Source of the DNA: Acidimicrobiaceae bacterium
Lineage (GTDB): Bacteria > Actinomycetota > Acidimicrobiia > Acidimicrobiales > UBA8592
DNA: 17,606 bases
Direction of reading: 5' to 3'
Assembly: GCA_002724825.1 (NCBI GenBank)
Contig: PBPU01000089.1
Coordinates: 2,555-20,160 of the forward strand
Of this stretch, positions 1-7,775 are shown piece after piece (positions within the stretch are counted from its first letter, which is position 1; each line of letters opens with the position of its first letter). Made by a program: the position numbers and the translations under genes. The notes beneath the pieces were generated by a model that was not told the origin of the DNA, made no database searches, and was given only the letters and a program-made list of their open reading frames with translations.

Positions 1-1
1 G

Positions 2-241
2 ATTCGCCCTGATCTGGTCCATGAGGAGCAGTACGAGTCTGGTTTTGTAGGCCCTGCAGATCAAGCAAGCTCAAAATTGATGTCAGAAGGGATGCAGGGG
101 CTATCAAACATAGGAGTCATTGGAGATCCGCATGGAGCAACCGCCGAGGCAGGAGAGCTGTACTTGGAGGCTCTAGCTGGCCATGTTGTGAGTGGAATCA
201 ATGCACATCGAGAAATGCTCTCCCAGAAGGTGTCCTCATGA
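2..241 (+). CDS. Creatininase-family hydrolase, C-terminal fragment (5' end outside window)
   Basis: An open frame enters from the left edge and ends at the TGA at 239-241, giving the last 79 residues of a protein. The fragment contains GVIGDPHGATAEAGE (about residues 37-51 of the visible part), which matches the conserved C-terminal block of the creatininase/creatinine amidohydrolase family, followed by the usual closing amphipathic helix. Known members are metal-dependent amide or ring hydrolases: creatinine amidohydrolase, formamide hydrolases of flavin/F420 biosynthesis, MftE, and the 3-dehydro-scyllo-inosose hydrolase of inositol breakdown. The metal-binding N-terminal part is outside the window, so the substrate cannot be read. 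The stop overlaps the permease start as ATGA, so it is translationally coupled to a transporter, which favours a catabolic role. The family call is fairly secure and the reaction is unknown. Confidence 0.75.
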   Translation: MRPDLVHEEQYESGFVGPADQASSKLMSEGMQGLSNIGVIGDPHGATAEAGELYLEALAGHVVSGINAHREMLSQKVSS

Positions 242-1320
242 GTCAAACAGCAACAACACATACCACCGGAGATCATTGGGCTCGAAGGTTCTTGCCTTGG
301 CTCTTTGATGCTGGGTTCGCTCCAACAGTCATCATCATAATGATGGTCACGATGACATTTAAATCTGACGTATTTCTAACGACCAGAAATTTACAAAACA
401 TTCTCCTTCAAACTTCGTTTCTTGCTATTGCAGCTTTCGGAATGACTTTTGTAATTATCGCAGCTGAATTAGATCTCTCTCAAGGATCTTCAATAGCTCT
501 GATCGGGGTGATTTCAGCTGATGTAATGGTGAAAAATGAAAGTATCTTACTTGGTATTCTTGCAGGTCTTGCCACAGGTTTGATACTCGGTTTGATCATT
601 GGCTTTGTAACTGTGGTGCTTCGAGTTCCTTCGTTTATCACAACCTTAGGAATGTTAGTTATGGCTCGAGGTTTAGCGCGTGAAATTACATCCGGTAGCA
701 CAATTGGCGGTTTCCCAGAAGCGTGGATGGATTTTTGGCAGTACAAAATTTTGGGTCTACGAATGCCTATCTGGTCAGCTCTCGCTGTTGGCGTGATATT
801 CCATATTATTTTGCGCTATACCCAATTTGGGCTTCGGGTATATGCCGTGGGTGGAAACGCTGAAGCTGCAAGGCGTGCTGGCATCAATGTGGTGAGAGTA
901 AGGGTCGCAGTATTTCTTATCGGTGGATTGGCCCTAGCGATTGCCGCTTTTACTTTGCTTGGGAGAGTTAACTCTGGACAACCAAACGCGGCTGTACTCA
1001 CTGAACTTTTTGCTGTCGCAGCAGTGGTTCTAGGAGGTACAAACCTTTTCGGCGGCCGAGGTTCTATACCGCGAACCCTCGCAGGAGTCTTGCTAATTGG
1101 AGTGCTTAAAAATAGCTTAAACCTCTTGAATATTTCATCAAATATGCAAGACGTCTGGATAGGTCTCGTGTTCATGTTAGCGATGACATCTGATCTGATT
1201 CGAAGTCGCGTCGTGCGATATACGGCGCTCATAGCTTCAGGCGAAAAAAGCAATGCGCAAAGTATCAAAAAAGATCTCATAAATATGGGTTCAATACGAA
1301 CTCTTGAGAAACAACCCTAG
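238..1320 (+). CDS. ABC transporter permease, RbsC/CUT2 type
   Basis: A 360-residue very hydrophobic inner-membrane protein of the ribose/xylose/inositol (CUT2) permease family. About 8-10 membrane segments are visible, including residues 28-42, 58-76, 103-128, 132-146, 178-193, 223-241, 255-268, 281-297 and 305-318. Family hallmarks are the LDLSQGS stretch (79-84), the cytoplasmic coupling loop with YAVGGNAEAARRAG (202-215) and the GGTNLFGGRGS segment (267-276). It forms the translocation channel for a small solute delivered by the binding protein encoded 15 bp downstream. The ATG at 238 overlaps the upstream stop (ATGA). The tail after residue 330 is hydrophilic and somewhat longer than usual. 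No ATPase lies next to it in the window; the likely partner is at 11483. The substrate is not readable: CUT2 systems carry sugars, polyols and cyclitols, among others. Confidence 0.93.
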   Translation: MSQTATTHTTGDHWARRFLPWLFDAGFAPTVIIIMMVTMTFKSDVFLTTRNLQNILLQTSFLAIAAFGMTFVIIAAELDLSQGSSIALIGVISADVMVKNESILLGILAGLATGLILGLIIGFVTVVLRVPSFITTLGMLVMARGLAREITSGSTIGGFPEAWMDFWQYKILGLRMPIWSALAVGVIFHIILRYTQFGLRVYAVGGNAEAARRAGINVVRVRVAVFLIGGLALAIAAFTLLGRVNSGQPNAAVLTELFAVAAVVLGGTNLFGGRGSIPRTLAGVLLIGVLKNSLNLLNISSNMQDVWIGLVFMLAMTSDLIRSRVVRYTALIASGEKSNAQSIKKDLINMGSIRTLEKQP

Positions 1321-1326
1321 AGGAGG
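1321..1326 (+). promoter_or_regulatory. Strong ribosome binding site for the binding protein
   Basis: AGGAGG followed by GGGA lies directly after the permease stop, 9 bases before the ATG at 1336. It is the best Shine-Dalgarno sequence in the left half of the window, consistent with the high stoichiometry usually needed for solute-binding proteins. Confidence 0.8.
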
Positions 1327-1335
1327 GGGAAATTA

Positions 1336-2355
1336 ATGAAACAAAAGAAATGGAAGCTTTTAGCTTCATTATTAATGGTTTCTTTACTTATCTTCGCTGG
1401 CTGTGGAGATGATGATGATGATTCATCTAGCGCGCCGGCAGCAAGTACAGAAACAGCAAGTGAAGAAGAAACATGCTCAGAAACTTATGATGTTGCTTAT
1501 GCCAATTTGGCAACATTTATTCTTTATTTCCGTGATTTGGAAGAAGGTTTAAGAAGATTTGGCGCTGAGAATTGCTGGAACTTCACTTCAGCTGATGCGG
1601 CATATGTAATGGAAGACCAAGTGGCACAGATTGAGGACATGGTAACTCAGGGACTTGATCTAATTATTGCTTCACCAGGTGACTTAATTGCTCTTAAGCC
1701 TGCCTATGAGGTAGCCAAAGAAGCAGGAATTCCTATTTTGTCAACCGGAGATAGTGTCAAAGACGAGACACTTGAGATTGGTTTTATTGGAGCCGTCTGG
1801 AAAGAAACTGGAATTGATCAGACCGAATGGATGGTTGAAAAGCTTGGTGGATCTGGGACCATGGCACGTATTGGTGGGCCTGGAGCTTCTGAGTATGTTG
1901 AAGGACGTCTAGAAGGGTTTGAAGAAGTCGTTGCAGCAAATCCCGGAATCGATGTCGTGTTTAACCAAAGCGCTGACTCGTTTACTGCGGAAGAGGGGCT
2001 ACGGTTAGCTCAAGATGCTTTAACTGCAAATCCAGATCTCAATGCGATTTGGGCAGATTCAGATGCTCTTGCTCTTGGGGCAGTCCAGGCTGTGAACGAA
2101 GCAGGAATTGATCATGCTGATATTTGGATCACTGGTAGTGATGGTGAACCAGCAGTATTTGATCAGATCCGAGACGGCACAGGTGTTGATGCCACTATTG
2201 CTTTGCACGGACTCCAATGGGGGACCGTAACTGCTGAAGTAGCTCATAAGTTCCTGACTACTGGCTCAACTGGAGAAGATTACTTTATTCCAGCACCAAT
2301 TGAATTAGTTGATGCTGAGAATATGGGAAGCCGAACTAACGAGGACCTCCGTTAG
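1336..2355 (+). CDS. ABC transporter substrate-binding lipoprotein, RbsB type
   Basis: A 339-residue periplasmic-binding-protein-like (Peripla_BP_4/RbsB fold) lipoprotein. The N-terminus has a Lys-rich n-region, a hydrophobic core (residues 8-20) and a lipobox ending FAGC, so Cys23 would be lipidated. An Asp- and Ser/Ala/Thr/Glu-rich linker (25-46) tethers the domain to the membrane surface. The mature part shows the two-lobe pattern of the family, with ITGSDGEPAVFDQIRDG near the C-terminal hinge and EEGLRLAQDALTANPDL before the second lobe's IWADSDALALGAVQA segment. It captures the solute for the permease encoded just upstream. The start is set by the AGGAGG at 1321. The gene is followed by a strong hairpin. 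Ligand identity cannot be deduced; the fold is typical of sugar, polyol and cyclitol binders. Confidence 0.92.
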   Translation: MKQKKWKLLASLLMVSLLIFAGCGDDDDDSSSAPAASTETASEEETCSETYDVAYANLATFILYFRDLEEGLRRFGAENCWNFTSADAAYVMEDQVAQIEDMVTQGLDLIIASPGDLIALKPAYEVAKEAGIPILSTGDSVKDETLEIGFIGAVWKETGIDQTEWMVEKLGGSGTMARIGGPGASEYVEGRLEGFEEVVAANPGIDVVFNQSADSFTAEEGLRLAQDALTANPDLNAIWADSDALALGAVQAVNEAGIDHADIWITGSDGEPAVFDQIRDGTGVDATIALHGLQWGTVTAEVAHKFLTTGSTGEDYFIPAPIELVDAENMGSRTNEDLR

Positions 2356-2361
2356 TATCGG

Positions 2362-2408
2362 CAAGATGGGCGGGAGTGTAATGCTCCCGCCCATCTTGTA
2401 ATTTTTCG
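2362..2408 (+). terminator. Intrinsic-terminator-like hairpin after the transporter genes
   Basis: A perfect 15-bp GC-rich inverted repeat (2362-2376 and 2384-2398) with a 7-base loop (TGTAATG) is followed by TAATTTTTCG. It begins 6 bases after the binding-protein stop and ends 16 bases before the next ATG. Stem plus T-run fits a rho-independent terminator. Within a co-directional gene run it may terminate only partly, or protect the 3' end of the transporter mRNA. Confidence 0.8.
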
Positions 2409-2414
2409 TAACAT

Positions 2415-4028
2415 ATGGCCAGGGAAGAAAACATAGATGTATTGATTATTGGGGCGGGTGCCTCAGGCGGTGTAGCTGCGCGCCATCTTGCTGAAAAGGG
2501 ATTCTCTGTTGTTTGTCTTGAACAAGGAGAATGGCCAGATAGAAACGACTTCCGTGGCGCAGAAGACGACTGGGAATTAGCCATACGAAAAGACTGGGCC
2601 TTGAGCCCAAACATTCGGAAACTAGATTCTGATTATCCAGTGAATGCAGAAAAATCCGATATAGACCCGCTTATGTTTAATGCTGTTGGTGGAAGTATGG
2701 TTATTTATGCTGGAACTTGGCCTAGGATGCTTCCATCTGATTTTCGAGTCAAGAGCCTCGATGGGGTCGCTGAAGACTGGCCGATCGATTACTTTGAACT
2801 TGCACCATACTACGACCAGATTGACCTCGAAATAGGGGTCTCGGGTTTGGCTGGCGATCCTGCCTACCCAGCGCACCCAGACTATCCTTTGCCTCCATTG
2901 CCTTTAGGTAAAGCTGGAAGAAAAGTAGCGCAGGCACATAATGACCTTGGATGGCATTGGTGGCCCGAACCAAATGCCATCCTTTCTGCACCCTATGACG
3001 GAAGAAATCCTTGTGTGCAGCGTGGAGTCTGTACTTCCGGTTGTGGTGAGGGTGCGAAAGCTTCAACGGATTTAACGCACTGGCCGAAAGCAATTGGTGC
3101 GGGGGCAAAACTTATAACATCCGCTCGAGTGCGGAAAATAACAGTAAACGACCAAGGATTGGCGACCGGAGCGGTATGGGTGGATCCAGAAGGAAGAGAA
3201 TTCCATCAGAGCGCAAAGGTCGTGATACTTGCTGCAAACGCAATAGGAACAGCCCGATTGCTCTTGTTATCAAAAAACTCAATGTTTCCCAATGGTTTGG
3301 CAAACTCCAGTGGTCTAGTTGGGAAAAGACTAATGATGCACCCATTTGCAGTTGTAACAGGATGGTTTGATGAATCCCTAGAAGGGTGGCAAGGTCAATT
3401 TGGAGCGAGCATAACCTCGTATCAATTCTATGAAACGAACCCACAGCATGATTTCGTCCGTGGAGCAAAATGGGCCCTCTCTCCCGTAGGTGGACCGCTA
3501 AACCATGTTTTGCCAATGCGTGCTGGGACAGAAGTTTGGGGCGAACAGCATCATGAACTTATGAATCGAACCTTTGGCAAAGGGGCTACATGGGCGATCT
3601 TTGGTGAAGACCTTCCTGAAGAGTCAAACTATATTGAGCTTGACGAATCATTATCTGATTCGAGTGGTATACCTTCTCCGAAAGTCCACTATAAAATATC
3701 GCAAAATTCTAAGAGGCTTATGGGATTTCAGGTTGAGAGAGCCGAAGAGTCACTTCGAGCAGCTGGGGCTTCAGATGTAACCACAGCGAATCTATTGCGA
3801 TATTCAGGATGGCACCTTATGGGTACAGCTAAAATGGGAGATGACCCAGCAAAGTCGGTAGTGAATCGTTTTCAGCGATCTCATGATGTGGAGAATCTCT
3901 ATATTGTAGATGGAAGCGTTTTTGTGACATCTTCTGGAGTTAACCCGACAGCAACCATTACTGCATTAGCATTGCGAACAGCAGACAACATAGTGAAATC
4001 ACGATCACTTCAGGCTGTGCCATCATGA
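2415..4028 (+). CDS. GMC-family FAD oxidoreductase, gluconate/glucose dehydrogenase large-subunit type
   Basis: A 537-residue flavoprotein that should oxidise a hydroxyl group (sugar, polyol or cyclitol) to a carbonyl. The N-terminal FAD dinucleotide fold has GAGASG at residues 13-18 with an acidic strand end at CLEQGEW. The C-terminal GMC domain carries the catalytic pair, His467 in GWHLMGT and Asn510 in SGVNPTA. A cysteine motif CX5CX3C (Cys200, Cys206, Cys210) followed by GEGAK matches, from memory, the position and spacing that hold a [3Fe-4S] cluster in bacterial FAD-dependent glucose dehydrogenase. The next gene is a subunit-3 homologue overlapping by ATGA, so a two-subunit complex is likely. 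No signal peptide is visible and no cytochrome c subunit is encoded nearby, so the electron acceptor is unknown. The ATG at 2415 has no evident Shine-Dalgarno. Confidence 0.9.
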   Translation: MAREENIDVLIIGAGASGGVAARHLAEKGFSVVCLEQGEWPDRNDFRGAEDDWELAIRKDWALSPNIRKLDSDYPVNAEKSDIDPLMFNAVGGSMVIYAGTWPRMLPSDFRVKSLDGVAEDWPIDYFELAPYYDQIDLEIGVSGLAGDPAYPAHPDYPLPPLPLGKAGRKVAQAHNDLGWHWWPEPNAILSAPYDGRNPCVQRGVCTSGCGEGAKASTDLTHWPKAIGAGAKLITSARVRKITVNDQGLATGAVWVDPEGREFHQSAKVVILAANAIGTARLLLLSKNSMFPNGLANSSGLVGKRLMMHPFAVVTGWFDESLEGWQGQFGASITSYQFYETNPQHDFVRGAKWALSPVGGPLNHVLPMRAGTEVWGEQHHELMNRTFGKGATWAIFGEDLPEESNYIELDESLSDSSGIPSPKVHYKISQNSKRLMGFQVERAEESLRAAGASDVTTANLLRYSGWHLMGTAKMGDDPAKSVVNRFQRSHDVENLYIVDGSVFVTSSGVNPTATITALALRTADNIVKSRSLQAVPS

Positions 4029-4459
4029 TAGAGCTCGATCAGCGCCTCATAAGTCAACTTACAAGCATTGCCGATGTCATGCTTCCTGAAACACCCCAGA
4101 TGCCATCAGTCTCAGGCACGGGGAGTTTCGAAGCTAGCCTATTGAAAGTCCTTGATTCGCGTCCAGATCTCGCGAAAGGGTTAAAAACAGCTATCGATCT
4201 ATTACCGAAGGAGACGTTTCAACTCTCTGACCTTGACGAGCTTCTTACCAAAGACCCTGAAGCATATACTGCACTGACAACTATTGTCGCAGCTTCGTAC
4301 TACCAAGTTAAGGAAGTGAAAGTCCGAATAGGTTACCCCGGGCAAGTTCCCAAGACCTATGACCCATACGCATATGTTGAGTGGGTGCAAGAAGGTCTCC
4401 TTGATCCAGTAGTTGAACGCGGACAGATATGGAAAGACCCACGAGAGGAAGTCAAATGA
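4025..4459 (+). CDS. Gluconate 2-dehydrogenase subunit 3-like small subunit
   Basis: A 144-residue, mostly helical protein resembling the gluconate 2-dehydrogenase subunit 3 family, the small (gamma) partner of GMC flavoproteins. Typical features are the N-terminal helix followed by a MLPETPQMPS stretch, and a C-terminal half with SYYQVKEVKVRIGYPGQVP (about 99-117) followed by YDPYAYVEW. Classical members start with a twin-arginine signal that carries the flavoprotein across the membrane. Here the protein begins directly with the mature-type helix and no Arg-Arg hydrophobic signal is present, so the complex should remain in the cytoplasm. The start overlaps the GMC stop (ATGA at 4025-4028) and its own stop overlaps the next start (ATGA at 4456-4459). 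The family call rests on pattern recognition and context. Confidence 0.75.
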   Translation: MIELDQRLISQLTSIADVMLPETPQMPSVSGTGSFEASLLKVLDSRPDLAKGLKTAIDLLPKETFQLSDLDELLTKDPEAYTALTTIVAASYYQVKEVKVRIGYPGQVPKTYDPYAYVEWVQEGLLDPVVERGQIWKDPREEVK

Positions 4460-5562
4460 AAGATTATTCACGCGCGGTTGTTCTAGAAAACTATGAAACG
4501 GGGCCAGAAATTCAAGAGTGTCCGATTCTCCCGCCAACCGGCAGAACAATCCTAGTCGAAGTAGAAGCAGCCACGGTTTGTGGCACAGACGTTCACATTT
4601 CAGAAGGAACATTTGATCAACTAGCGCGCCTACCTCTGATTATGGGTCATGAAGGAACAGGAAAAGTAGTAGAGCTAGGATCTAAAGAAATATATGATTC
4701 TCAAGGAGCCAGAATATCTGAAGGGGACCGTTTAGTCTGGTCACATAATTGGTGCGGCAGATGTTACGGATGTGCCATAGCGAAACAACCAACATTATGT
4801 GAGAACACGATGGGGTACGGATGGGGACCGTTTGAAGGAGTCCTTAATGGGACCTTCTCCGAGTACGCGCACATAGTAGAAGATAGTCGGGTGCTTAAAG
4901 TCCCTAACGGAATTGACCCTGCTCTCGCTTCCTCAGCCACATGCGCCCTTCGAACAGTCATGCATGCATTTGGGCGGATGAACCCTATTCGCTTTAGCGA
5001 TACCGTAGTTATCCTGGGGGCTGGACCCGTAGGCCTTTACGCTGCGGCTGCTTCAATGAAAGCAGGTGCTTACCAAACCATCCTTATTGGTGCTCCGGCG
5101 TCACGGCTTGAGATCACATCTACTTGGGATCTTTCCTCTCGGATCGATATTGACTCAACAGATCCAGAAGATCGAATTGATGAGGTCCTTCAATTGACTA
5201 ATGGTAAAGGCGCAGATGTTGTCATCGAATGTGCTGGCCCTCCAGCCGCCTTTACTGAGGGGTTAAACATGTTAAGGAAGGGAGGGCAAATGATGGTTGT
5301 TGGTCAAGCACATGGTGAAAAAGTTCCCGTAGATACGACAGCATTAAAAGTTAGGCAGACAACAATCCATACATCGTTATCTGCAGATATTTCCCATTAT
5401 TATGATGCACTAAAATTTCTTGAATCCTTCGCTGAGACACTTCAACTGGACAGAATTGTTGCTTCCCCCAGATATACCCTCGCAAATGCTCGAGATGCTC
5501 TTGATGCAATGAAAAATGGGAGCGAGATGAAACCAGTTATCACCCCTAAGGAGAAAGCATGA
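4456..5562 (+). CDS. Zinc-dependent medium-chain alcohol dehydrogenase
   Basis: A 368-residue MDR-family dehydrogenase that oxidises an alcohol to a ketone or aldehyde. Catalytic zinc ligands are visible as Cys42 (VCGTDVH), His65-Glu66 (GHEGTGKV) and probably Cys163. The structural zinc lobe has Cys100, Cys103, Cys106 and Cys115. The nucleotide fold has GAGPVG at 188-193. At the end of the second strand, where NAD enzymes have Asp, the sequence reads GAPASR (212-217), so NADP preference is possible. Overall it resembles the TM0436-like MDR subgroup, with the GHEG motif and an insertion before the structural zinc. The start at 4456 is chosen because it overlaps the preceding stop (ATGA) and follows a GAGAGGAAG stretch; an upstream ATG at 4429 would add nine residues inside the previous gene. 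The substrate is unknown. Confidence 0.92.
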   Translation: MKDYSRAVVLENYETGPEIQECPILPPTGRTILVEVEAATVCGTDVHISEGTFDQLARLPLIMGHEGTGKVVELGSKEIYDSQGARISEGDRLVWSHNWCGRCYGCAIAKQPTLCENTMGYGWGPFEGVLNGTFSEYAHIVEDSRVLKVPNGIDPALASSATCALRTVMHAFGRMNPIRFSDTVVILGAGPVGLYAAAASMKAGAYQTILIGAPASRLEITSTWDLSSRIDIDSTDPEDRIDEVLQLTNGKGADVVIECAGPPAAFTEGLNMLRKGGQMMVVGQAHGEKVPVDTTALKVRQTTIHTSLSADISHYYDALKFLESFAETLQLDRIVASPRYTLANARDALDAMKNGSEMKPVITPKEKA

Positions 5563-7061
5563 CAAAAGCAGAAGTCAAACTACGAGACAACTATCCGCTA
5601 ATAATCGGTGGAGAGGAAGCTCAATTGGAGAAAGCAACCCAGATGATGGAAGCTATCAATCCAGCGACGGGAGAGGTCGTGGCGGAAGTTCCTTTAGCGG
5701 GGGCTGAGCTTGTAGATAAAGCAGTTCAAGCGGCATCCAATGCTCAAACCGCATGGGGTTCCTTATCTATGGCGGAACGTGGACGGTACCTTATGGAATT
5801 CTCAACAGCTTTAAGAGAAAATATTGAAAGGTTAGCTCGCCTCGATGCTTTCGATTCAGGTAATCCCTTGCCGAACATGAGAAATGACCTTATCTACGGT
5901 GCTGACTCTCTAGACTATTTTGCCGGCATAGCGAGAGAGCTACATGGGAAAACCCTGCCTGCTACTTCTGATGGTCTCCATATGACGCTTCGTGAGCCCT
6001 ACGGAGTCGTCGCCCGAATTCTTCCTTTCAATCACCCACTTATGTTTACCGTCTACCATGTTGCTGCCCCGCTAATTGCAGGGAATACTGTGGTAGTTAA
6101 AGCTCCAGACCAAACACCGATATCACCATTGGAAGTTGGGTACTTAGCGTCGGAAATCTTCCCTCCAGATGTTCTTACTGTCCTGACAGGTGACGGACAA
6201 ACCACTGGGGAAGCTTTGGTCCAACATCCACTTATTAGACGAATTGGATTTACCGGGAGGAAAGAAACAGGCCTTCGAGTTATGGAAAGCGCAGCCCAAA
6301 GCGGGGTCCTGAAAAATGTTACTGTCGAACTTGGCGGAAAAAATCCTCTTCTCGTTTTCCCAGACGCAGATCCAACTTATGTGGCGCATCAGGCAGTGAT
6401 GGGCATGAACTTTGAATCATCTCAGGGCCAATCCTGTGGATCAACATCTCGACTTTTTGTCCATGAAGACCTTCACAATGACGTGGTTGATGCCCTAGTC
6501 GAAAGGCTAAGCGTGATTAACGTCGGTGACCCGCTTGATTCTCAAACCACTATGGGGCCGGTTGTAGATCAGGCACAAAAAAATCGTGTCCTCGATTACA
6601 TAGAGAAAGGGAAACAAGAAGGAGCTTCATTGATCTGCGGTGGCGGCGTTCCAGAAGATACACCTGAAGGCGGATACTATCTTGAACCGACACTATTCGA
6701 TGGAGTCACTACAGAACAGGTAATAGCTAAGGAAGAAATATTCGGCCCCGTGCTTTCAGTTCTTCAATGGAAAGACAAAAGCGATCTGATGGAAAAAGCA
6801 AATGCGACTCCCATGGGCCTCACAGCAAATATCATCACTCGCAGAGTTGACTGGGCCATTTCAGCCGCTAGAGAAGTTGAAGCAGGATGTGTGTGGATAA
6901 ACGGAAGAGGCCAACACTACCTTGAAACCCCATTCGGAGGGTATAAGGACTCCGGGCTGGGTTCAGAAGGTTCTATGGAATCACTACAGAGTTACACGAG
7001 GATCAAAGCTCTCCACATACTCGACCTTGAAGAAATTGGGAATGAAGGAGAATTGTCATGA
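5559..7061 (+). CDS. NAD(P)-dependent aldehyde dehydrogenase
   Basis: A complete 500-residue member of the aldehyde dehydrogenase superfamily, oxidising an aldehyde to a carboxylic acid in the cytoplasm. Catalytic residues are in the expected order: Asn158 (LPFNHP), Glu257 (VELGGKNP) and the nucleophile Cys293 (GQSCGSTSR). The coenzyme-binding GFTGRKETG segment and the EEIFGPVLSV block near the C-terminus are also present. Length and motifs are those of a functional enzyme of the broad betaine-aldehyde/vanillin-type class, so the substrate cannot be assigned. It overlaps the alcohol dehydrogenase stop and the aldolase start as ATGA at both ends. Its position directly after an alcohol dehydrogenase suggests two consecutive oxidation steps, though the alcohol dehydrogenase product could equally be a ketone. 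Confidence 0.95.
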   Translation: MTKAEVKLRDNYPLIIGGEEAQLEKATQMMEAINPATGEVVAEVPLAGAELVDKAVQAASNAQTAWGSLSMAERGRYLMEFSTALRENIERLARLDAFDSGNPLPNMRNDLIYGADSLDYFAGIARELHGKTLPATSDGLHMTLREPYGVVARILPFNHPLMFTVYHVAAPLIAGNTVVVKAPDQTPISPLEVGYLASEIFPPDVLTVLTGDGQTTGEALVQHPLIRRIGFTGRKETGLRVMESAAQSGVLKNVTVELGGKNPLLVFPDADPTYVAHQAVMGMNFESSQGQSCGSTSRLFVHEDLHNDVVDALVERLSVINVGDPLDSQTTMGPVVDQAQKNRVLDYIEKGKQEGASLICGGGVPEDTPEGGYYLEPTLFDGVTTEQVIAKEEIFGPVLSVLQWKDKSDLMEKANATPMGLTANIITRRVDWAISAAREVEAGCVWINGRGQHYLETPFGGYKDSGLGSEGSMESLQSYTRIKALHILDLEEIGNEGELS

Positions 7062-7771
7062 CTGCAAGAAACGAGATACGAGAGAAAATTGCAATTGCTA
7101 CAAAGATGCTTCTTGCAGAAAGAATGATTGGTCCGTTTGGGCATTGCAGTGCACGCGTTCCGGACACAGACTTATTCGCCATTCTGGGCCATAAAGATGA
7201 TCACGTAAAAGATGCCTCCGAAATAGGCTCTGATGACGTCGTTTTAATTAATGAAGAAGGAATTGTCGTCGAAGGCGATCTAGATGTCCCTGGTGAGCGC
7301 CACATTCATTTAGAGATATACAAAAAACGTCCCGATGTTCAAGCCGTTGTTCATGCACACCCCTTTGGTTGCGTTGCCTTTTCAATCGTCGGACGGTCAC
7401 CAAAACCTATTTGGCACCTATGCACGGTATTCGCTGAAGGGATCCCGATCTTCGATTCATCAATTCAAATCGACACCCCAGAACTGGGACAGAAAGTCTC
7501 CGAAGTATTAGGGGCGCATAAAGCTGTCCTGTTGAAGGGGCATGGTGTGGCTGTAGTGGGCGAATCGATAGAGGACGCGACTGTGTCGGCAGTAAGTTTA
7601 GAAAGATCAGCCCAGCTAGAGATCACAGCTTCATCTTTAGGGGATGTGCGAGAGATACCTACCAGCGAATTAACAGAGGACTTGGTAAGTCTCGGCCTTA
7701 CGAAAGATGAGTTTGTCAGTGCTCAATGGGACTACTGGTCATTCCGAATCCAAGAGCGTCACAAAGGATAA
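7058..7771 (+). CDS. Class II aldolase/adducin-family protein
   Basis: A 237-residue protein of the zinc-dependent class II aldolase/adducin fold (fuculose-phosphate aldolase and ribulose-phosphate epimerase relatives). Metal ligands are visible as His99 and His101 (VVHAHPFG) and His162 (KGHGVAVVG). Glu80 in PGERHIHLEIY sits where the family places its catalytic acid. Such enzymes cleave a C-C bond by retro-aldol reaction, or act as epimerases or decarboxylases on hydroxy-keto compounds. Members lacking a recognisable phosphate site, as often found beside molybdenum hydroxylase genes, have uncertain reactions. No sugar kinase lies nearby, so a non-phosphorylated substrate is plausible. The start overlaps the aldehyde dehydrogenase stop (ATGA at 7058). 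The end is 4 bases before the next start and carries its ribosome site (AAAGGA at 7763-7768). Confidence 0.88.
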   Translation: MTARNEIREKIAIATKMLLAERMIGPFGHCSARVPDTDLFAILGHKDDHVKDASEIGSDDVVLINEEGIVVEGDLDVPGERHIHLEIYKKRPDVQAVVHAHPFGCVAFSIVGRSPKPIWHLCTVFAEGIPIFDSSIQIDTPELGQKVSEVLGAHKAVLLKGHGVAVVGESIEDATVSAVSLERSAQLEITASSLGDVREIPTSELTEDLVSLGLTKDEFVSAQWDYWSFRIQERHKG

Positions 7772-7775
7772 GAAC

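Noticed and set aside
816..1280. Antisense reading frame of 154 codons opposite the permease
   Set aside because: It lies entirely within a well-supported membrane protein gene, has no recognisable domain and no ribosome site; it is a shadow frame.
3112..3516. Antisense reading frame of 134 codons opposite the GMC gene
   Set aside because: Composition reflects the opposite strand of a conserved gene; no family match and no promoter seen.
2..4028. Mycofactocin system (MftE creatininase-type plus MftG GMC-type proteins)
   Set aside because: No mycofactocin precursor, radical SAM or glycosyltransferase gene is visible, and the GMC enzyme has the glucose/gluconate dehydrogenase cysteine motif and subunit-3 partner instead.
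4202..4612. Antisense reading frame of 136 codons opposite the small subunit and alcohol dehydrogenase
   Set aside because: It spans two overlapping real genes on the other strand and shows no recognisable motif.
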